A stretch of DNA of 61,554 nt from Bacillota bacterium (GTDB lineage Bacteria; Bacillota; Syntrophomonadia; Syntrophomonadales; Syntrophomonadaceae), in NCBI GenBank assembly GCA_023395515.1, contig JAEWZB010000115.1, positions 1-61,554 on the forward strand. Reading direction: 5' to 3'. The notes under the pieces were generated by a model. It saw only the letters and a list, made by a program, of their open reading frames with translations. It made no database searches and had not been told where the DNA came from. The stretch's first letter is position 1, and the number at the start of each line of letters is the position of its first letter. Positions 16,845 through 26,507 of this stretch are shown here, in pieces. A program made the position numbers and the translations under genes.

Positions 16845-18374
16845 TTGAAACGGATTCCTATTATAGAAATGGTTGGGATTAGTAAAAGATTTCCTGGAGT
16901 TATAGCAAATGACAACATTAATTTTCGGGTTTATCCGGGAGAAATACATGCCTTATTAGGTGAGAATGGGGCTGGCAAGTCGACTCTGATGAGTATATTA
17001 GCCGGCTTATATCGTCCTGATGCCGGATATGTAAAAGTCAAAAATCAGCAAGTTAATCTAAAATCTCCGCGCAGCGCATTAGAAGCTGGCATTGGCATGA
17101 TATATCAGCATTTTCGTTTAGTTAATAATTTTACGGTAGCAGAAAATATTATTTTAGGTGCACCCCATACCAGCCTGATGATAAAAAAGCAGCAGGTTGA
17201 ACAACAAGTTAGAGAATTATCTGAACAGTATGGTTTAGGGGTTAACCCAGCAGCTAAAATTAACCAGCTTTCCTTGGGAGAACAGCAAAGGGTAGAAATT
17301 TTAAAAATGCTTTACCGTGGGTGTGACGTTCTCATAATGGATGAGCCTACTACGGTTTTAACTCCCAGTGAGGTAACGGAATTATTTAAAATCCTCAGAT
17401 TAATGAGTGAGCAAGGTAAAGCCGTAGTTTTAATAACGCATAAATTACATGAGGTTATGGAAATAGCCGACTATGTTACGGTTTTAAGACGGGGCAAGGT
17501 AGTCGGAGAGGATCGCAAGGAAAATCTCAATGAGATTATGATGGCCAATATGATGGTAGCCAGAGAAGTTGAGCATACCCAAATTGAGCGTACCTCCTTA
17601 CCGGGAGATGAAATATTATCCATTAAAAACCTTAGTGTAAAAAGTCCCCAAGGTTATATGGCGGTAAAGAATGTGGATCTTAATTTACGTAGCGGTGAGA
17701 TTTTGGCTATAGCCGGGGTAGCCGGCAATGGCCAAAAAGAATTAATTGAAGCTATGGCCGGTTTAACTAAACCTGTACAAGGCCATATCATAATAGACCA
17801 TCAAGATATTACTAATTTAAATGTAAAGGAAAGATTAGATTTAGGCATCAATATGGTGCCGGAGGATAGATTAGGTACCGGTTTAGTACCTAATTTAGAT
17901 GCCAAAGATAACGCTATTTTAAGGAATTTTGCTGATAAAGATTTTTCTCCAGGGGGTTTTTTGAATTATAAAAAGGTAACTAGTTATACCGAAGAACTGG
18001 TGAAGGATTATAATATATTTTTATCTGATATTAATTATCCCATTAATTATATGTCAGGTGGTAACCTGCAAAAATTGCTGTTAGGCAGAGAAATAAGTCA
18101 AGAACCACGAGTTCTGCTGGCCGCCTACCCAGTACGGGGATTAGATGTAGCCGCCGCAGAATCTGTTTTTAATATATTCCTGGAACAAAGAAATAAAGGT
18201 ACCGCCGTTTTGTTAGTATTAGAAGATTTAGATGATATTTTCCGCCTGGCTGACCGGGTCGCAGTTATGTATGACGGATACATAAAAGCAGTGTTAGATA
18301 TTGATGAAGTAGATGTGGAAACTATAGGTGCTCTTATGTTAGGTGCTGAAAAGGCAGGGGTGGAAAATGTTTAG
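16845..18374 (+). CDS. Nucleoside-type ABC transporter ATPase (two NBDs)
   Basis: 509 residues with two fused nucleotide-binding domains. The first is canonical (Walker A GENGAGKST, signature LSLGEQQRVEI, Walker B VLIMDEPT). The second has the degenerate Walker A GVAGNGQKE and signature SGGNLQKLLLGREI, with AYPVRGLDV in place of Walker B, as usual in the NupO/YufO and sugar-type class. TTG start after GGAGGG. Energises uptake with the two permeases downstream. Confidence 0.94.
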   Translation: MKRIPIIEMVGISKRFPGVIANDNINFRVYPGEIHALLGENGAGKSTLMSILAGLYRPDAGYVKVKNQQVNLKSPRSALEAGIGMIYQHFRLVNNFTVAENIILGAPHTSLMIKKQQVEQQVRELSEQYGLGVNPAAKINQLSLGEQQRVEILKMLYRGCDVLIMDEPTTVLTPSEVTELFKILRLMSEQGKAVVLITHKLHEVMEIADYVTVLRRGKVVGEDRKENLNEIMMANMMVAREVEHTQIERTSLPGDEILSIKNLSVKSPQGYMAVKNVDLNLRSGEILAIAGVAGNGQKELIEAMAGLTKPVQGHIIIDHQDITNLNVKERLDLGINMVPEDRLGTGLVPNLDAKDNAILRNFADKDFSPGGFLNYKKVTSYTEELVKDYNIFLSDINYPINYMSGGNLQKLLLGREISQEPRVLLAAYPVRGLDVAAAESVFNIFLEQRNKGTAVLLVLEDLDDIFRLADRVAVMYDGYIKAVLDIDEVDVETIGALMLGAEKAGVENV

Positions 18375-19434
18375 GGTAAGATTAATCAAAAGAGAACAAG
18401 AATCAATGGCTGCTAAAATAATAGTACCTTTATGCTCGGTAATTCTAGCTTTAATGTGTGGCTGGGTTTTCCTGTATCTAGGAGGGCACTCCCCTTATGA
18501 AGTTTACGTGAATATGTATCAAAAGGCTTTAGGCAGTAGTTATGCTATATCTGAAACTATAGTAAAAGCCATTCCTCTAATGATAGCCGGACTGGCGGTT
18601 TCGTTAGCCTTTAGGATGAATTTATGGAACATTGGCGCCGAAGGCCAGTTATATATGGGAGCTTTTGCAGCTAGTGGAGTAGCGTTAAGCTTGGGGGAAC
18701 TAAACATGTTTCCCTTATTGACCTTAATGCTCATAGCCAGCTTTATTGCCGGAGCTTTTTGGGCGTTGATTCCCGGATTACTTAGAGCCTACTGGACGGT
18801 AAATGAAACTATTACTACCCTTATGCTCAATTATGTGGCAATTTTTTGGGTACAATTTCTAGTTTACGGACCCTGGAAAGATCCTAATAGTTTAGGATTT
18901 CCCCTTACCCCCCGCTTTTCTGCCAATGCTTATTTACCATCTATAGGTGACAGCCGGGTACATATGGGCTTATTAGTAGCTTTATTAATAGCCGTAATCT
19001 TTTATCTATTATTAAAATACAGCCGCTGGGGTTATGAGATAAGGGTTATCGGACAAAGTCAAGCAGCCGCTAATTATACCGGTATTAATGTAGTCAAAAA
19101 CATTTTGCTGGTTATGTTCATAAGCGGAGGAGTGGCAGGTATTACCGGTATGATAGAAGTTGCCGGTATAACTCACCGCCTCCAGGAAGGGATTTCGCCG
19201 GGTTACGGCTTTACGGCCATTATTGTAGCTTGGTTAGCCCGGTTGAATCCTTTTGCCATAGTATTAGTGGCTTTTCTTTTGGGAGCTTTGTTAGTAGGTG
19301 GGTTCGGAGTTCAAAGTATAGGTATTCCCTTTTCTACGGTATCAGTTTTACAAGGAGCTATCCTTTTTTTCCTGCTGGCCGGAGAAATATTTTTAAAATA
19401 TCGTTTGGTAATAGAGAAGGGGGAGGATAAATAA
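18367..19434 (+). CDS. Nucleoside-type ABC transporter permease 1
   Basis: 355-residue permease of the BPD_transp_2 family (NupP/YufP-like). About ten hydrophobic segments; the motif GMNLWNIGAEGQLYMGA-like stretch (seen as RMNLWNIGAEGQLYMG) is the family hallmark. The ATG at 18367 lies inside the end of the ATPase gene (eight-base overlap). Its stop overlaps the next start. Confidence 0.92.
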   Translation: MFRVRLIKREQESMAAKIIVPLCSVILALMCGWVFLYLGGHSPYEVYVNMYQKALGSSYAISETIVKAIPLMIAGLAVSLAFRMNLWNIGAEGQLYMGAFAASGVALSLGELNMFPLLTLMLIASFIAGAFWALIPGLLRAYWTVNETITTLMLNYVAIFWVQFLVYGPWKDPNSLGFPLTPRFSANAYLPSIGDSRVHMGLLVALLIAVIFYLLLKYSRWGYEIRVIGQSQAAANYTGINVVKNILLVMFISGGVAGITGMIEVAGITHRLQEGISPGYGFTAIIVAWLARLNPFAIVLVAFLLGALLVGGFGVQSIGIPFSTVSVLQGAILFFLLAGEIFLKYRLVIEKGEDK

Positions 19435-20363
19435 TGACTACTACGGCTGTACTAGCTCTTCTGGCTGCAACTATAGTAGCGGGAACCCCCATTTTATTAG
19501 CTGCTACCGGAGAATTAATGGCGGAAAAATCGGGTATTTTAAATTTAGGCGTAGAAGGCATGATGCTGGTGGGGGCCGTATCCGGTTTTATTTTAGCTAT
19601 TGTGACCGGCTCACTGTGGTGGGGTTTAGTCGGAGCTATGGTAGGAGGCGGATGTTTAGCCGCTATTCACGCTTTTATTACCGTAACTTTACGGGGCAAT
19701 CAAGTAGTTAGCGGTTTAGCCCTCACTATATTTGGGACCGGATTAAGCGGATTTTTAGGTAAGGCTTATCAGGGTATGCCTTTGCCTACTTCTTTTAGAC
19801 CTTTAAATATCCCGGTATTAGCTGATATACCGGTTTTGGGTGTAGTGTTATTTCGCCATGATATTTTAGTTTATATAAGCTTATTCGTAGCGATTTCTTT
19901 ATGGTTTATTTTATATAAAACCAGATGGGGCTTAGCCGTAAGATCAGTAGGAGAAAACCCGGCGGCAGCTGATGCGGTAGGTATAAGTGTTTCCCGGGTA
20001 AGATATATGTGTACTATATTAGGCGGTATTTTAGCGGGTCTGGCCGGAGCCTACCTTTCATTAGCCTATGCTCCTACCTGGCAGGAAAACATGACCGCCG
20101 GACGAGGCTGGATTGCAGTAGCATTAGTTATATTTGCCATGTGGAATCCTTTGCGGGCGGTTTTAGGAGCTTATTTATTTGGCGGGGTAGAAGCCTTAAC
20201 TTTTAGAATGCAAACCGCGGGTATTGAAATATCGTCCATTTTTTTAGCGATGATGCCTTATATTTTAACTATTGTAGTTTTAGTTATGGTAACCGTATAC
20301 CGGCGTCAAGATGCGGGGGCCCCGTCGGCTATGGGTAAAGCCTATGATCGGGAGGAAAGGTGA
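19434..20363 (+). CDS. Nucleoside-type ABC transporter permease 2
   Basis: 309-residue BPD_transp_2 permease (NupQ/YufQ-like), partner of the preceding permease. Signature EKSGILNLGVEGMMLVGA near residue 30 matches the NLWNIGAEG motif of its partner. Overlaps it by one base (TAATG), so equimolar translation is expected. Last gene of the transporter operon; a G-rich repeat follows. Confidence 0.92.
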   Translation: MTTTAVLALLAATIVAGTPILLAATGELMAEKSGILNLGVEGMMLVGAVSGFILAIVTGSLWWGLVGAMVGGGCLAAIHAFITVTLRGNQVVSGLALTIFGTGLSGFLGKAYQGMPLPTSFRPLNIPVLADIPVLGVVLFRHDILVYISLFVAISLWFILYKTRWGLAVRSVGENPAAADAVGISVSRVRYMCTILGGILAGLAGAYLSLAYAPTWQENMTAGRGWIAVALVIFAMWNPLRAVLGAYLFGGVEALTFRMQTAGIEISSIFLAMMPYILTIVVLVMVTVYRRQDAGAPSAMGKAYDREER

Positions 20364-20432
20364 CGGCGCAGAGGTGAGGGGTAAGGTGTTAGGGGTTAGG
20401 AGTAGGGGCGGCCTGCGGTCGCCAGGATAGGA
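20364..20432 (+). repeat. G-rich GTGAGG/GTTAGGGG degenerate repeat plus GTAGGGGCG hairpin
   Basis: Directly after a stop codon lies GAGGTGAGGGGTAAGG then GTGTTAGGGGTTAGGAG, followed by the hairpin GGGGCGGCC-TGC-GGTCGCC. Similar G-rich strings occur after the stops at 35273, 45840 and 60150. No coding potential; probably a dispersed intergenic repeat. Confidence 0.55.
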
Positions 20433-20509
20433 CGCTCCCCCCGAGATTCTTGCTGATAATAAACATATTTTAGGGAAAACTATAAAGAAAAATGTCTGAG
20501 GAGGTAGTT

Positions 20510-21940
20510 ATGCTAAAAAAGGAACTTTTGGCCGAAGTCTTGGATCATGCCTTACATAAAGGGGGAGACTTTGCTGAAATATATATAGAAGAAAAACAAG
20601 CCAGCAACGTTTTTTGTGAAGATAACCGAATTGAAAAGATAAACAGCGGGCGGGAAAAAGGGGCCGGGATTAGAGTGGTCAAAGCCGGCAACACCGCTTA
20701 TGTATATACTAATGATTTAAGCAGGGACGGCTTACTTAAAGCAGCTAATGTAGCCGGACATGCTTTAAGCGGAGAAGCTAAAGGAGAGAAAAAAGAACTT
20801 AGCTTAATTACCAGAGAACCTGAGTTTGAGCTGGATTACAAAAGATTGCCGGATGCGGTTAGCTTTGATGAAAAAATTGAACAGGTTTTACGGGCTAATC
20901 AAGCCGCCCGAAACGTTGGTGAAGAAATTCGCCAGGTAACCATCGCCGCCGGTGATATTCATAAAGAGATTCAGATAGCTAATACTGATGGGGATTATGT
21001 AGAAGATGAACGGGTTAGAGTTAGATTAATCGCCAGTACCGTAGCTTATCGGGAAGGCTTAATTCAAACCGGCTATGAATCAGCCGGGGGAGTTTTAGGT
21101 TGGGAAATACTAGAGAAAGTTTCCTTTGAGGATTTAGGGGAAAAAGCGGCCCGGTTATCCCTTAAAATGCTGGATGCCAAGTCGGCTCCGGCGGGACGTA
21201 TGCCGGTAGTCATGGCAGCGGAAGCGGGAGGAACCATGGTCCATGAAGCTTGTGGCCATGGCTTGGAAGCTGATTTAGTGCAAAAAGGTTTATCTGTTTA
21301 TAAAAATAAAATGGGGGAAAAAGTAGCAGCAGATGAGGTTACGGTTATTGATGATGCTACTATCGGTAATAAATATGGTACTTACCGGTTTGATGATGAA
21401 GGAACTATCGGTCAAAAAACCGTTTTGATCAAAGATGGTTATTTAACCGGATATATGTATGACCGTTTAACTGCGGCCAAAGAAGGGGTAAATTCCACAG
21501 GTAATGGCAGAAGAGAGTCTTATCAGCATAAGCCGATACCCCGCATGAGCAATACCTTTATTGCTTCAGGTTCCAGTGACCCCGAGGAAATAATCAAATC
21601 CACCCCTAAAGGTCTGTTAGTTAAAAAAATGGGGGGAGGACAAGTTAATACTACTAATGGTGATTTCGTTTTCGAGGTCCAGGAAGGCTATATTATCGAA
21701 AATGGTGAAATTAAGTATCCGGTAAGAGGGGCTACTTTATCTGGTAATGGTCCGGTAGCTTTAGCCCAAATTGATAGAGTAGGCAATGATATGGGGTTTG
21801 CCATTGGAACTTGCGGCAAAGATGGCCAGGGTGTTCCGGTAGCTGATGCCCAGCCTACCATAAGGATAAAACAGCTTACTGTAGGTGGCACATCTCATGA
21901 TGATGAGGGCCTGCAGATTAAAAGGATCAGAAGGAAGTAG
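20510..21940 (+). CDS. tldD: TldD metalloprotease subunit
   Basis: 476-residue zinc metallopeptidase that with TldE/PmbA forms a heterodimer cleaving unfolded or modified peptides. The zinc motif HEACGH is present (TMVHEACGHGLEADL), as is a downstream conserved GNGRRESY stretch. ATG 20510 is preferred over the start 18 bases upstream because GAGGAGG lies six bases before it. Its stop codon immediately precedes the pmbA start. No RiPP precursor was found nearby. Confidence 0.95.
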   Translation: MLKKELLAEVLDHALHKGGDFAEIYIEEKQASNVFCEDNRIEKINSGREKGAGIRVVKAGNTAYVYTNDLSRDGLLKAANVAGHALSGEAKGEKKELSLITREPEFELDYKRLPDAVSFDEKIEQVLRANQAARNVGEEIRQVTIAAGDIHKEIQIANTDGDYVEDERVRVRLIASTVAYREGLIQTGYESAGGVLGWEILEKVSFEDLGEKAARLSLKMLDAKSAPAGRMPVVMAAEAGGTMVHEACGHGLEADLVQKGLSVYKNKMGEKVAADEVTVIDDATIGNKYGTYRFDDEGTIGQKTVLIKDGYLTGYMYDRLTAAKEGVNSTGNGRRESYQHKPIPRMSNTFIASGSSDPEEIIKSTPKGLLVKKMGGGQVNTTNGDFVFEVQEGYIIENGEIKYPVRGATLSGNGPVALAQIDRVGNDMGFAIGTCGKDGQGVPVADAQPTIRIKQLTVGGTSHDDEGLQIKRIRRK

Positions 21941-23293
21941 GTGAAGGTTATTAAATCACAACTTAAAAGTGTAGCTGAAAGAGTAATGAATATAGCTTAT
22001 GACCGGGGAGTTAGTGCTGAAGCTTTCCTGCTTCATGAAAAGGAATTAAGTATCGAAGTAATTGACAACCAGGTAGATACTTTAAAACAAGCGGAAGAAA
22101 TAGGCTTAGGAGTTAGAGTGATTAAAAGCGGGTGTTTAGGATTTGCCTATACCAGTGATTTATCCGAGGAAGCGGTTTTAGCCGTAGTAAATGATGCGAT
22201 TAATATTGCCAAATACACTACTCCCGATGAAAATAATTTACTTCCCTCAGGTAACATAACTTATCCGGCTTTAGATTTCCTCTATGATGCAAGTTTCAAA
22301 AATACTTCCATTGAAGAAAAGATTAATCTAGCCCGCCTGGTTGAACAAACGGCTAAAGCTTATGATCCCAGGATTACGGTAATTGAACGGGCCGGTTATG
22401 AAGATACCGAATTCAGTTCATTGATAATGAATACTAATGGCTTATATGCTTATGACCAAGGAAACTTCGGGGGTACTTATATATTTCTGGTAGCCGAAGA
22501 AAATGCGGAGGCCCAAAATGGATTTTCGATGATGATAAAAAGGAATTTAGCCGAATTAAACCCCCATATGGTAGGGCAGGAAGCAGCCCAAAATGCGGTT
22601 AGAAGCCTTAATGCTAAAACTATTAATTCTGCCAAACTACCTTGTATTATGGAACCTTATATTATGACTAAATTTATGAGCCTGATGGCGGCTATGGTAG
22701 ATGCTGAAGCAGTACAAAAAGGTAAATCCCTTTTTGCCGATAAGGAAGGGCAGAGGGTAGCTTCACCGGTATTTAATTTAGTTGATGACGGTACCTTTAA
22801 AGATGGTATTGCCAGTTTTCCTTTTGATGCGGAAGGGGTAGCTTCAAGGCGTAATAATGTAATACAAAATGGAGTTTTGCAAGGATTTTTATATGATACT
22901 TATACGGCGCGTAAAGCCGGTCTGGCTTCAACCGGCAATGCTTCCCGAGGCTCATTTCGTAGTTTACCTACAGTGGGAACTACTAACTTTATCTTAACTC
23001 CGGGACCAGATACCCCGGAAAAGTTAGTCCAAGCTATTGAAAAGGGCTTTTATATAACCGAAGTGATGGGAATGCATACCGCTAACCCGGTATCCGGCGA
23101 CTTTTCTGTCGGGGCGGCCGGCCTAATGATTGAAAATGGCAGGCTAACTAATGCGGTTAGGGGAGTTACTATTGCCGGTAATCTAATTGACTTTTTACAG
23201 GATATAGAAGCCATAGGCAATGATTTGCGCTTTTTCGGCGGCAAAGCTGCTCCAACGGTCAGGCTTAAAGCCTTAAGCATAGGTGGGGAGTAG
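21941..23293 (+). CDS. pmbA: PmbA/TldE subunit
   Basis: 450-residue partner of TldD. Same fold (opening ERVMNIAYDRGVSAEAFLL, closing with VRGVTIAGNLIDFL) but without the HExxxH zinc motif, as expected for TldE. GTG start directly abuts the tldD stop, so the two are translationally coupled. Confidence 0.94.
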   Translation: MKVIKSQLKSVAERVMNIAYDRGVSAEAFLLHEKELSIEVIDNQVDTLKQAEEIGLGVRVIKSGCLGFAYTSDLSEEAVLAVVNDAINIAKYTTPDENNLLPSGNITYPALDFLYDASFKNTSIEEKINLARLVEQTAKAYDPRITVIERAGYEDTEFSSLIMNTNGLYAYDQGNFGGTYIFLVAEENAEAQNGFSMMIKRNLAELNPHMVGQEAAQNAVRSLNAKTINSAKLPCIMEPYIMTKFMSLMAAMVDAEAVQKGKSLFADKEGQRVASPVFNLVDDGTFKDGIASFPFDAEGVASRRNNVIQNGVLQGFLYDTYTARKAGLASTGNASRGSFRSLPTVGTTNFILTPGPDTPEKLVQAIEKGFYITEVMGMHTANPVSGDFSVGAAGLMIENGRLTNAVRGVTIAGNLIDFLQDIEAIGNDLRFFGGKAAPTVRLKALSIGGE

Positions 23294-23310
23294 CACTAAG
23301 GAGGGTTATA

Positions 23311-23751
23311 GTGGGCGGTAAGATACTTATAATTAATGGGCCAAACCTTAATATGTTAGGAACCAGAGAACCGGAAGTCTATGGAGAAACGACTTTAGCC
23401 CAAATTGAGGAGGAGCTAAAAAGTTATGCCGAAGCCAAAGGTATAGAGCTTAGTTTTTTTCAGTCTAATCATGAAGGGGCAATAATCGACAAAATTCATG
23501 CTGCGCTGGGGCAAGCAGATATTATAATTATTAATGCGGGTGCTTTTACCCATTACAGTCTTGCCATTCATGATGCTTTGGCTGCGGTAGGGATTCCTAC
23601 CTTGGAAGTACATATGAGTAATATTTATAAACGGGAAGAATTTCGCCATAAATCCTTAATTGCTCCCGTGGCTATAGGTGGAATTTTCGGCTTGGGTAAA
23701 AATAGCTACAAGCTAGCCCTAGACGCGGCACTCAGCTATTTAAACAGTTAA
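23311..23751 (+). CDS. aroQ: Type II 3-dehydroquinate dehydratase
   Basis: 146-residue shikimate-pathway enzyme converting 3-dehydroquinate to 3-dehydroshikimate. Hallmarks: INGPNLNMLGTREPEVYG with the catalytic tyrosine, FFQSNHEGAIID, INAGAFTHYS and EVHMSNIYKREEFRHKS. GTG start preceded by AAGGAGGG. Directly upstream of the aminopeptidase and efp genes, a frequent Firmicute order. Confidence 0.97.
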   Translation: MGGKILIINGPNLNMLGTREPEVYGETTLAQIEEELKSYAEAKGIELSFFQSNHEGAIIDKIHAALGQADIIIINAGAFTHYSLAIHDALAAVGIPTLEVHMSNIYKREEFRHKSLIAPVAIGGIFGLGKNSYKLALDAALSYLNS

Positions 23752-23756
23752 GGCAG

Positions 23757-24821
23757 GTGTTTTTTATTAGTCGGCTCAATAAATTACGAGAAAAGTTGAA
23801 TTTACTTGATATAGATGCCTTATTAATAACTAAAGCAGAAAATATACTTTATATGTCGGGATTTACCGGGGGCAGTGATGCTAAGCTTTTAGTCGGTCCG
23901 GAGGAGCAGTTGATTATTACTGATTCCCGCTATACGGAACAGGCCGGAATTGAAGCGCCTAAGTGGCAGCTGATGGAGGCTAAACCGGGGCAAAGCTTGG
24001 ATTGGGCCGGTTTGTTTAAAGAATTTAAGAAAATTGGCTTTGAGAATTCTATCAGTTATAAAGATTATGTTAATTTGCAGAAAGCAGCCGGGCGTGACTT
24101 AGTAGCAACTGAAAATATAATAGAAGATCTGCGCATGATTAAGGACGATACCGAACTTGAAAAATTAAGAAAATCTGCCCGGATTAGTGATGAAGTTTAC
24201 CGGGAGATAGGAATTTTTATTAAGCATGGGATTACGGAAAAAAGTGTAGCTAACCAGATTGCCTTTGGACTTAAGGAAAAAGGGTGCAGCCGGGAAGCTT
24301 TTGATATTATAGCCGTGGCCGGTGAAAATGCGGCTTTACCGCATGGACAGCCTACTAACCGCATTTTGCAAAAGGGCGATATGCTGACTATGGATTATGG
24401 CGGTTTTTATGAGGGTTATGCGGGTGATATGACTAGAACGGTGGCCCTAGGCCATGCTACTGATAAATTTCGAGATTATTATGATAAAGTTCTAACTGCG
24501 CAAAAATTAGGGGTAAGTATGGTGAAAGCCGGAGTGGCAGCCAAGGAAATTGATTTTGCGGTAAGAAATAAGCTTAAAGAATTTGGCCTGGCTGAATATT
24601 TTGGACATGGCACCGGACATGGCTTAGGCTTGGAAATACACGAATTACCTTCTCTATCCTTAAGAAGTGATATAATATTACAGGAAAATATGGTAGTGAC
24701 CATTGAACCCGGAATTTATATTAGAGGGTGGGGAGGAATTCGCATTGAGGATACCGTGATAGTAAAAACTGACGGTTGTGAAGTTATTACTAATGCAAAT
24801 AAAGAATTAACTATATTTTAA
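23757..24821 (+). CDS. Xaa-Pro aminopeptidase (M24B)
   Basis: 354-residue proline-specific aminopeptidase. The N-terminal creatinase-like domain is followed by the pita-bread domain with dimetal ligands in TMDYGGFYEGYAGDMTRT, HGTGHGLGLEIHELP, TIEPGIYI and GGIRIEDTV. The start is uncertain: GTG 23757 sits six bases after the aroQ stop. Same order aroQ-pepP-efp as in many Firmicutes. Confidence 0.95.
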   Translation: MFFISRLNKLREKLNLLDIDALLITKAENILYMSGFTGGSDAKLLVGPEEQLIITDSRYTEQAGIEAPKWQLMEAKPGQSLDWAGLFKEFKKIGFENSISYKDYVNLQKAAGRDLVATENIIEDLRMIKDDTELEKLRKSARISDEVYREIGIFIKHGITEKSVANQIAFGLKEKGCSREAFDIIAVAGENAALPHGQPTNRILQKGDMLTMDYGGFYEGYAGDMTRTVALGHATDKFRDYYDKVLTAQKLGVSMVKAGVAAKEIDFAVRNKLKEFGLAEYFGHGTGHGLGLEIHELPSLSLRSDIILQENMVVTIEPGIYIRGWGGIRIEDTVIVKTDGCEVITNANKELTIF

Positions 24822-24833
24822 TGGAGGGATAAA

Positions 24834-25391
24834 ATGATTTCTGTTAATGATTTTAAAACCGGAGTAAGTGTAGAATTAGATGGGCAAGCCTACACCGTGG
24901 TAGAATTCCAGCATGTTAAGCCAGGTAAAGGCGCTGCTTTTGTCAGAGCTAAGCTTAAAAACATAAAAACCGGAGGAAGTGTAGAAAAAACTTTCCGCGG
25001 TGGGGAAAAATTACCGAAAGCCCATTTAGACCGCCGGGAAATGCAATATTTATATAATGACGGTGAAGGCTGCGTATTTATGGATAATGAAACCTATGAA
25101 CAAACTACTATTACTACCGAAGCCATTGGGGATGGTATGAAATGGCTCTTGGAAAACATGAATATCCATGTGCTTATTTTTAAAGATAATATAATCGGTA
25201 TTGATTTGCCTAACTTTGTGGAGTTAAAGGTAGTCGAAACAGAACCGGGAGTAAAAGGAGATACAGCTACAGGTGCCAGTAAAAATGCTACTTTAGAAAC
25301 AGGTGCGGTAGTACAAGTACCATTATTTATTGAGGAAGGCGACGTTTTGAGAATAGATACCCGTACGGGTGAATATATGGAAAGAGCTTAA
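24834..25391 (+). CDS. efp: Translation elongation factor P
   Basis: 185 residues; rescues ribosomes stalled at polyproline. Three OB-like domains; N-terminal MISVNDFKTGVSVELDG and the loop HVKPGKGAAFVRAKLKN with lysine at the modification position. The C-terminal DTRTGEYMERA is the EF-P signature. Follows the aminopeptidase gene by 12 bases, with GGAGGG before the ATG. Confidence 0.98.
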   Translation: MISVNDFKTGVSVELDGQAYTVVEFQHVKPGKGAAFVRAKLKNIKTGGSVEKTFRGGEKLPKAHLDRREMQYLYNDGEGCVFMDNETYEQTTITTEAIGDGMKWLLENMNIHVLIFKDNIIGIDLPNFVELKVVETEPGVKGDTATGASKNATLETGAVVQVPLFIEEGDVLRIDTRTGEYMERA

Positions 25392-25479
25392 CATTTTAGG
25401 TTTAATTCCTCCTTTTTATACAAATAATAAGATTAGAGAGCTGCCGGAATCAATTACCGGCATAAAAAGGAGGATAATA

Positions 25480-25926
25480 ATGAAAGACATTGCGGAAAGA
25501 GTCAGCTATTTACAAGGATTAAGTGAAGGTCTTAATATCAGCGAAGGAAGTCCCCAAGGTAAAATTATCTCAGGTATATTAGGGGTCTTGGAAGAACTGG
25601 CTGATGAAGTAGTATCAATGCAATACGAATTTGAGACCTTTAAAGAATATGTAGAAAGCATTGATGATGATTTATTCGATTTAGAAGAAATGATCCTTGA
25701 GGAAGACAGCGATGATTTTTCCGAGGATGATGATTATATAGAACTGGACTGTTCACACTGTGGGGAAGAATTATATTTTGAGGCTAAATTGCTGGAAGAT
25801 GAAGATGTAATCGAAATAGTATGTCCTAGTTGCAATGAAGTAGTTTTTATAAATGATGGTTCTTTTGATTTTGAACATTCTGATTTTAACGATGACCATG
25901 AAATGCAAAATCCTTCTCCATCCTAA
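25480..25926 (+). CDS. CD1247 N-terminal-domain protein with zinc-ribbon tail
   Basis: 148 residues. The N-terminal helical domain (MKDIAERVSYLQGLSEGLN) is the conserved Clostridia CD1247-type domain, often misnamed AraC regulator. An acidic linker (EEDSDDFSEDDDYIEL) leads to a CxxC...CxxC zinc ribbon (CSHC, CPSC). Function unknown. ATG 25480 follows AAAAGGAGG. A small TGCCGG/CCGGCA hairpin lies between efp and this gene. Position after efp is conserved in related genomes, to my recollection. Confidence 0.85.
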   Translation: MKDIAERVSYLQGLSEGLNISEGSPQGKIISGILGVLEELADEVVSMQYEFETFKEYVESIDDDLFDLEEMILEEDSDDFSEDDDYIELDCSHCGEELYFEAKLLEDEDVIEIVCPSCNEVVFINDGSFDFEHSDFNDDHEMQNPSPS

Positions 25927-25945
25927 AAATCGGCCTTAAACGAGT

Positions 25946-25981
25946 CTGCCCCTGATTTATGGTAACCAGGGGCAGTTCTTT
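25946..25981. terminator. Bidirectional terminator
   Basis: CTGCCCCTG pairs with CAGGGGCAG; T run on the right, A-rich on the left. It lies between the convergent CD1247-type gene and HEPN gene and can serve both. Confidence 0.87.
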
Positions 25982-25991
25982 TTATGGGCTT

Positions 25992-26507
25992 TTACTTAAA
26001 AAGTTCATCCATAGCTTTTAAGAATACTTTTATATCGGTGTTAAAACCTTCCAGCAATTCCGGTATAAATTCGAGAATTTCAAATAACCGTTCCACATGT
26101 AAATCGGCGCCATAAATATTCCGGTGAACATGCCTAAAGGAGCGTAACTCATTTAGCAGCTTAAAAGTAGTATCTGAGATAACCCGAGGTCTTAATGATT
26201 TAATATCAATAGTCATTTGCTTTAATAGTTCAGTATGCCAATTACTGCCTTGAGGTATAACTTCATCTATATTATCAGCTATAAATAACAGTCCTTTTTC
26301 CATACAACTATAGGTTTCCGCTAACATAGAAGCTATGCCACGTTTAACTAATGGGTTGATAATAGGTATATTATCGGCAATTTTTTCAACCGGTTTATTA
26401 TGCCCAGTTAAACCTAAGGTTTTAAACTCATTTTCAATGTTGGTTAAAATATGTAACTCCTGGTTTAATCTGGACTTGAAAATTGCATATTTGTTTTTAG
26501 TTAACAA
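25992..26507 (-). CDS. HepT-like (HEPN) toxin/ribonuclease partner
   Basis: 171-residue all-helical protein. The segment ELRSFRHVHRNIYG fits the RxxxxH active-site pattern of HEPN RNases, and length and surrounding residues fit the longer HepT-like family. It overlaps the nucleotidyltransferase gene by seven bases and is translated second. In characterised MntA-HepT pairs the nucleotidyltransferase adenylylates the toxin on a tyrosine near the HEPN motif; the Y in RNIY is a candidate. Activity not shown. Confidence 0.78.
   Translation of the reverse strand: MLTKNKYAIFKSRLNQELHILTNIENEFKTLGLTGHNKPVEKIADNIPIINPLVKRGIASMLAETYSCMEKGLLFIADNIDEVIPQGSNWHTELLKQMTIDIKSLRPRVISDTTFKLLNELRSFRHVHRNIYGADLHVERLFEILEFIPELLEGFNTDIKVFLKAMDELFK

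Noticed and set aside
20510..23293. TldD/TldE as part of a RiPP (microcin-like) biosynthesis cluster
   Set aside because: No precursor peptide, modifying enzyme or dedicated exporter lies nearby; a housekeeping protease pair is the simpler reading.
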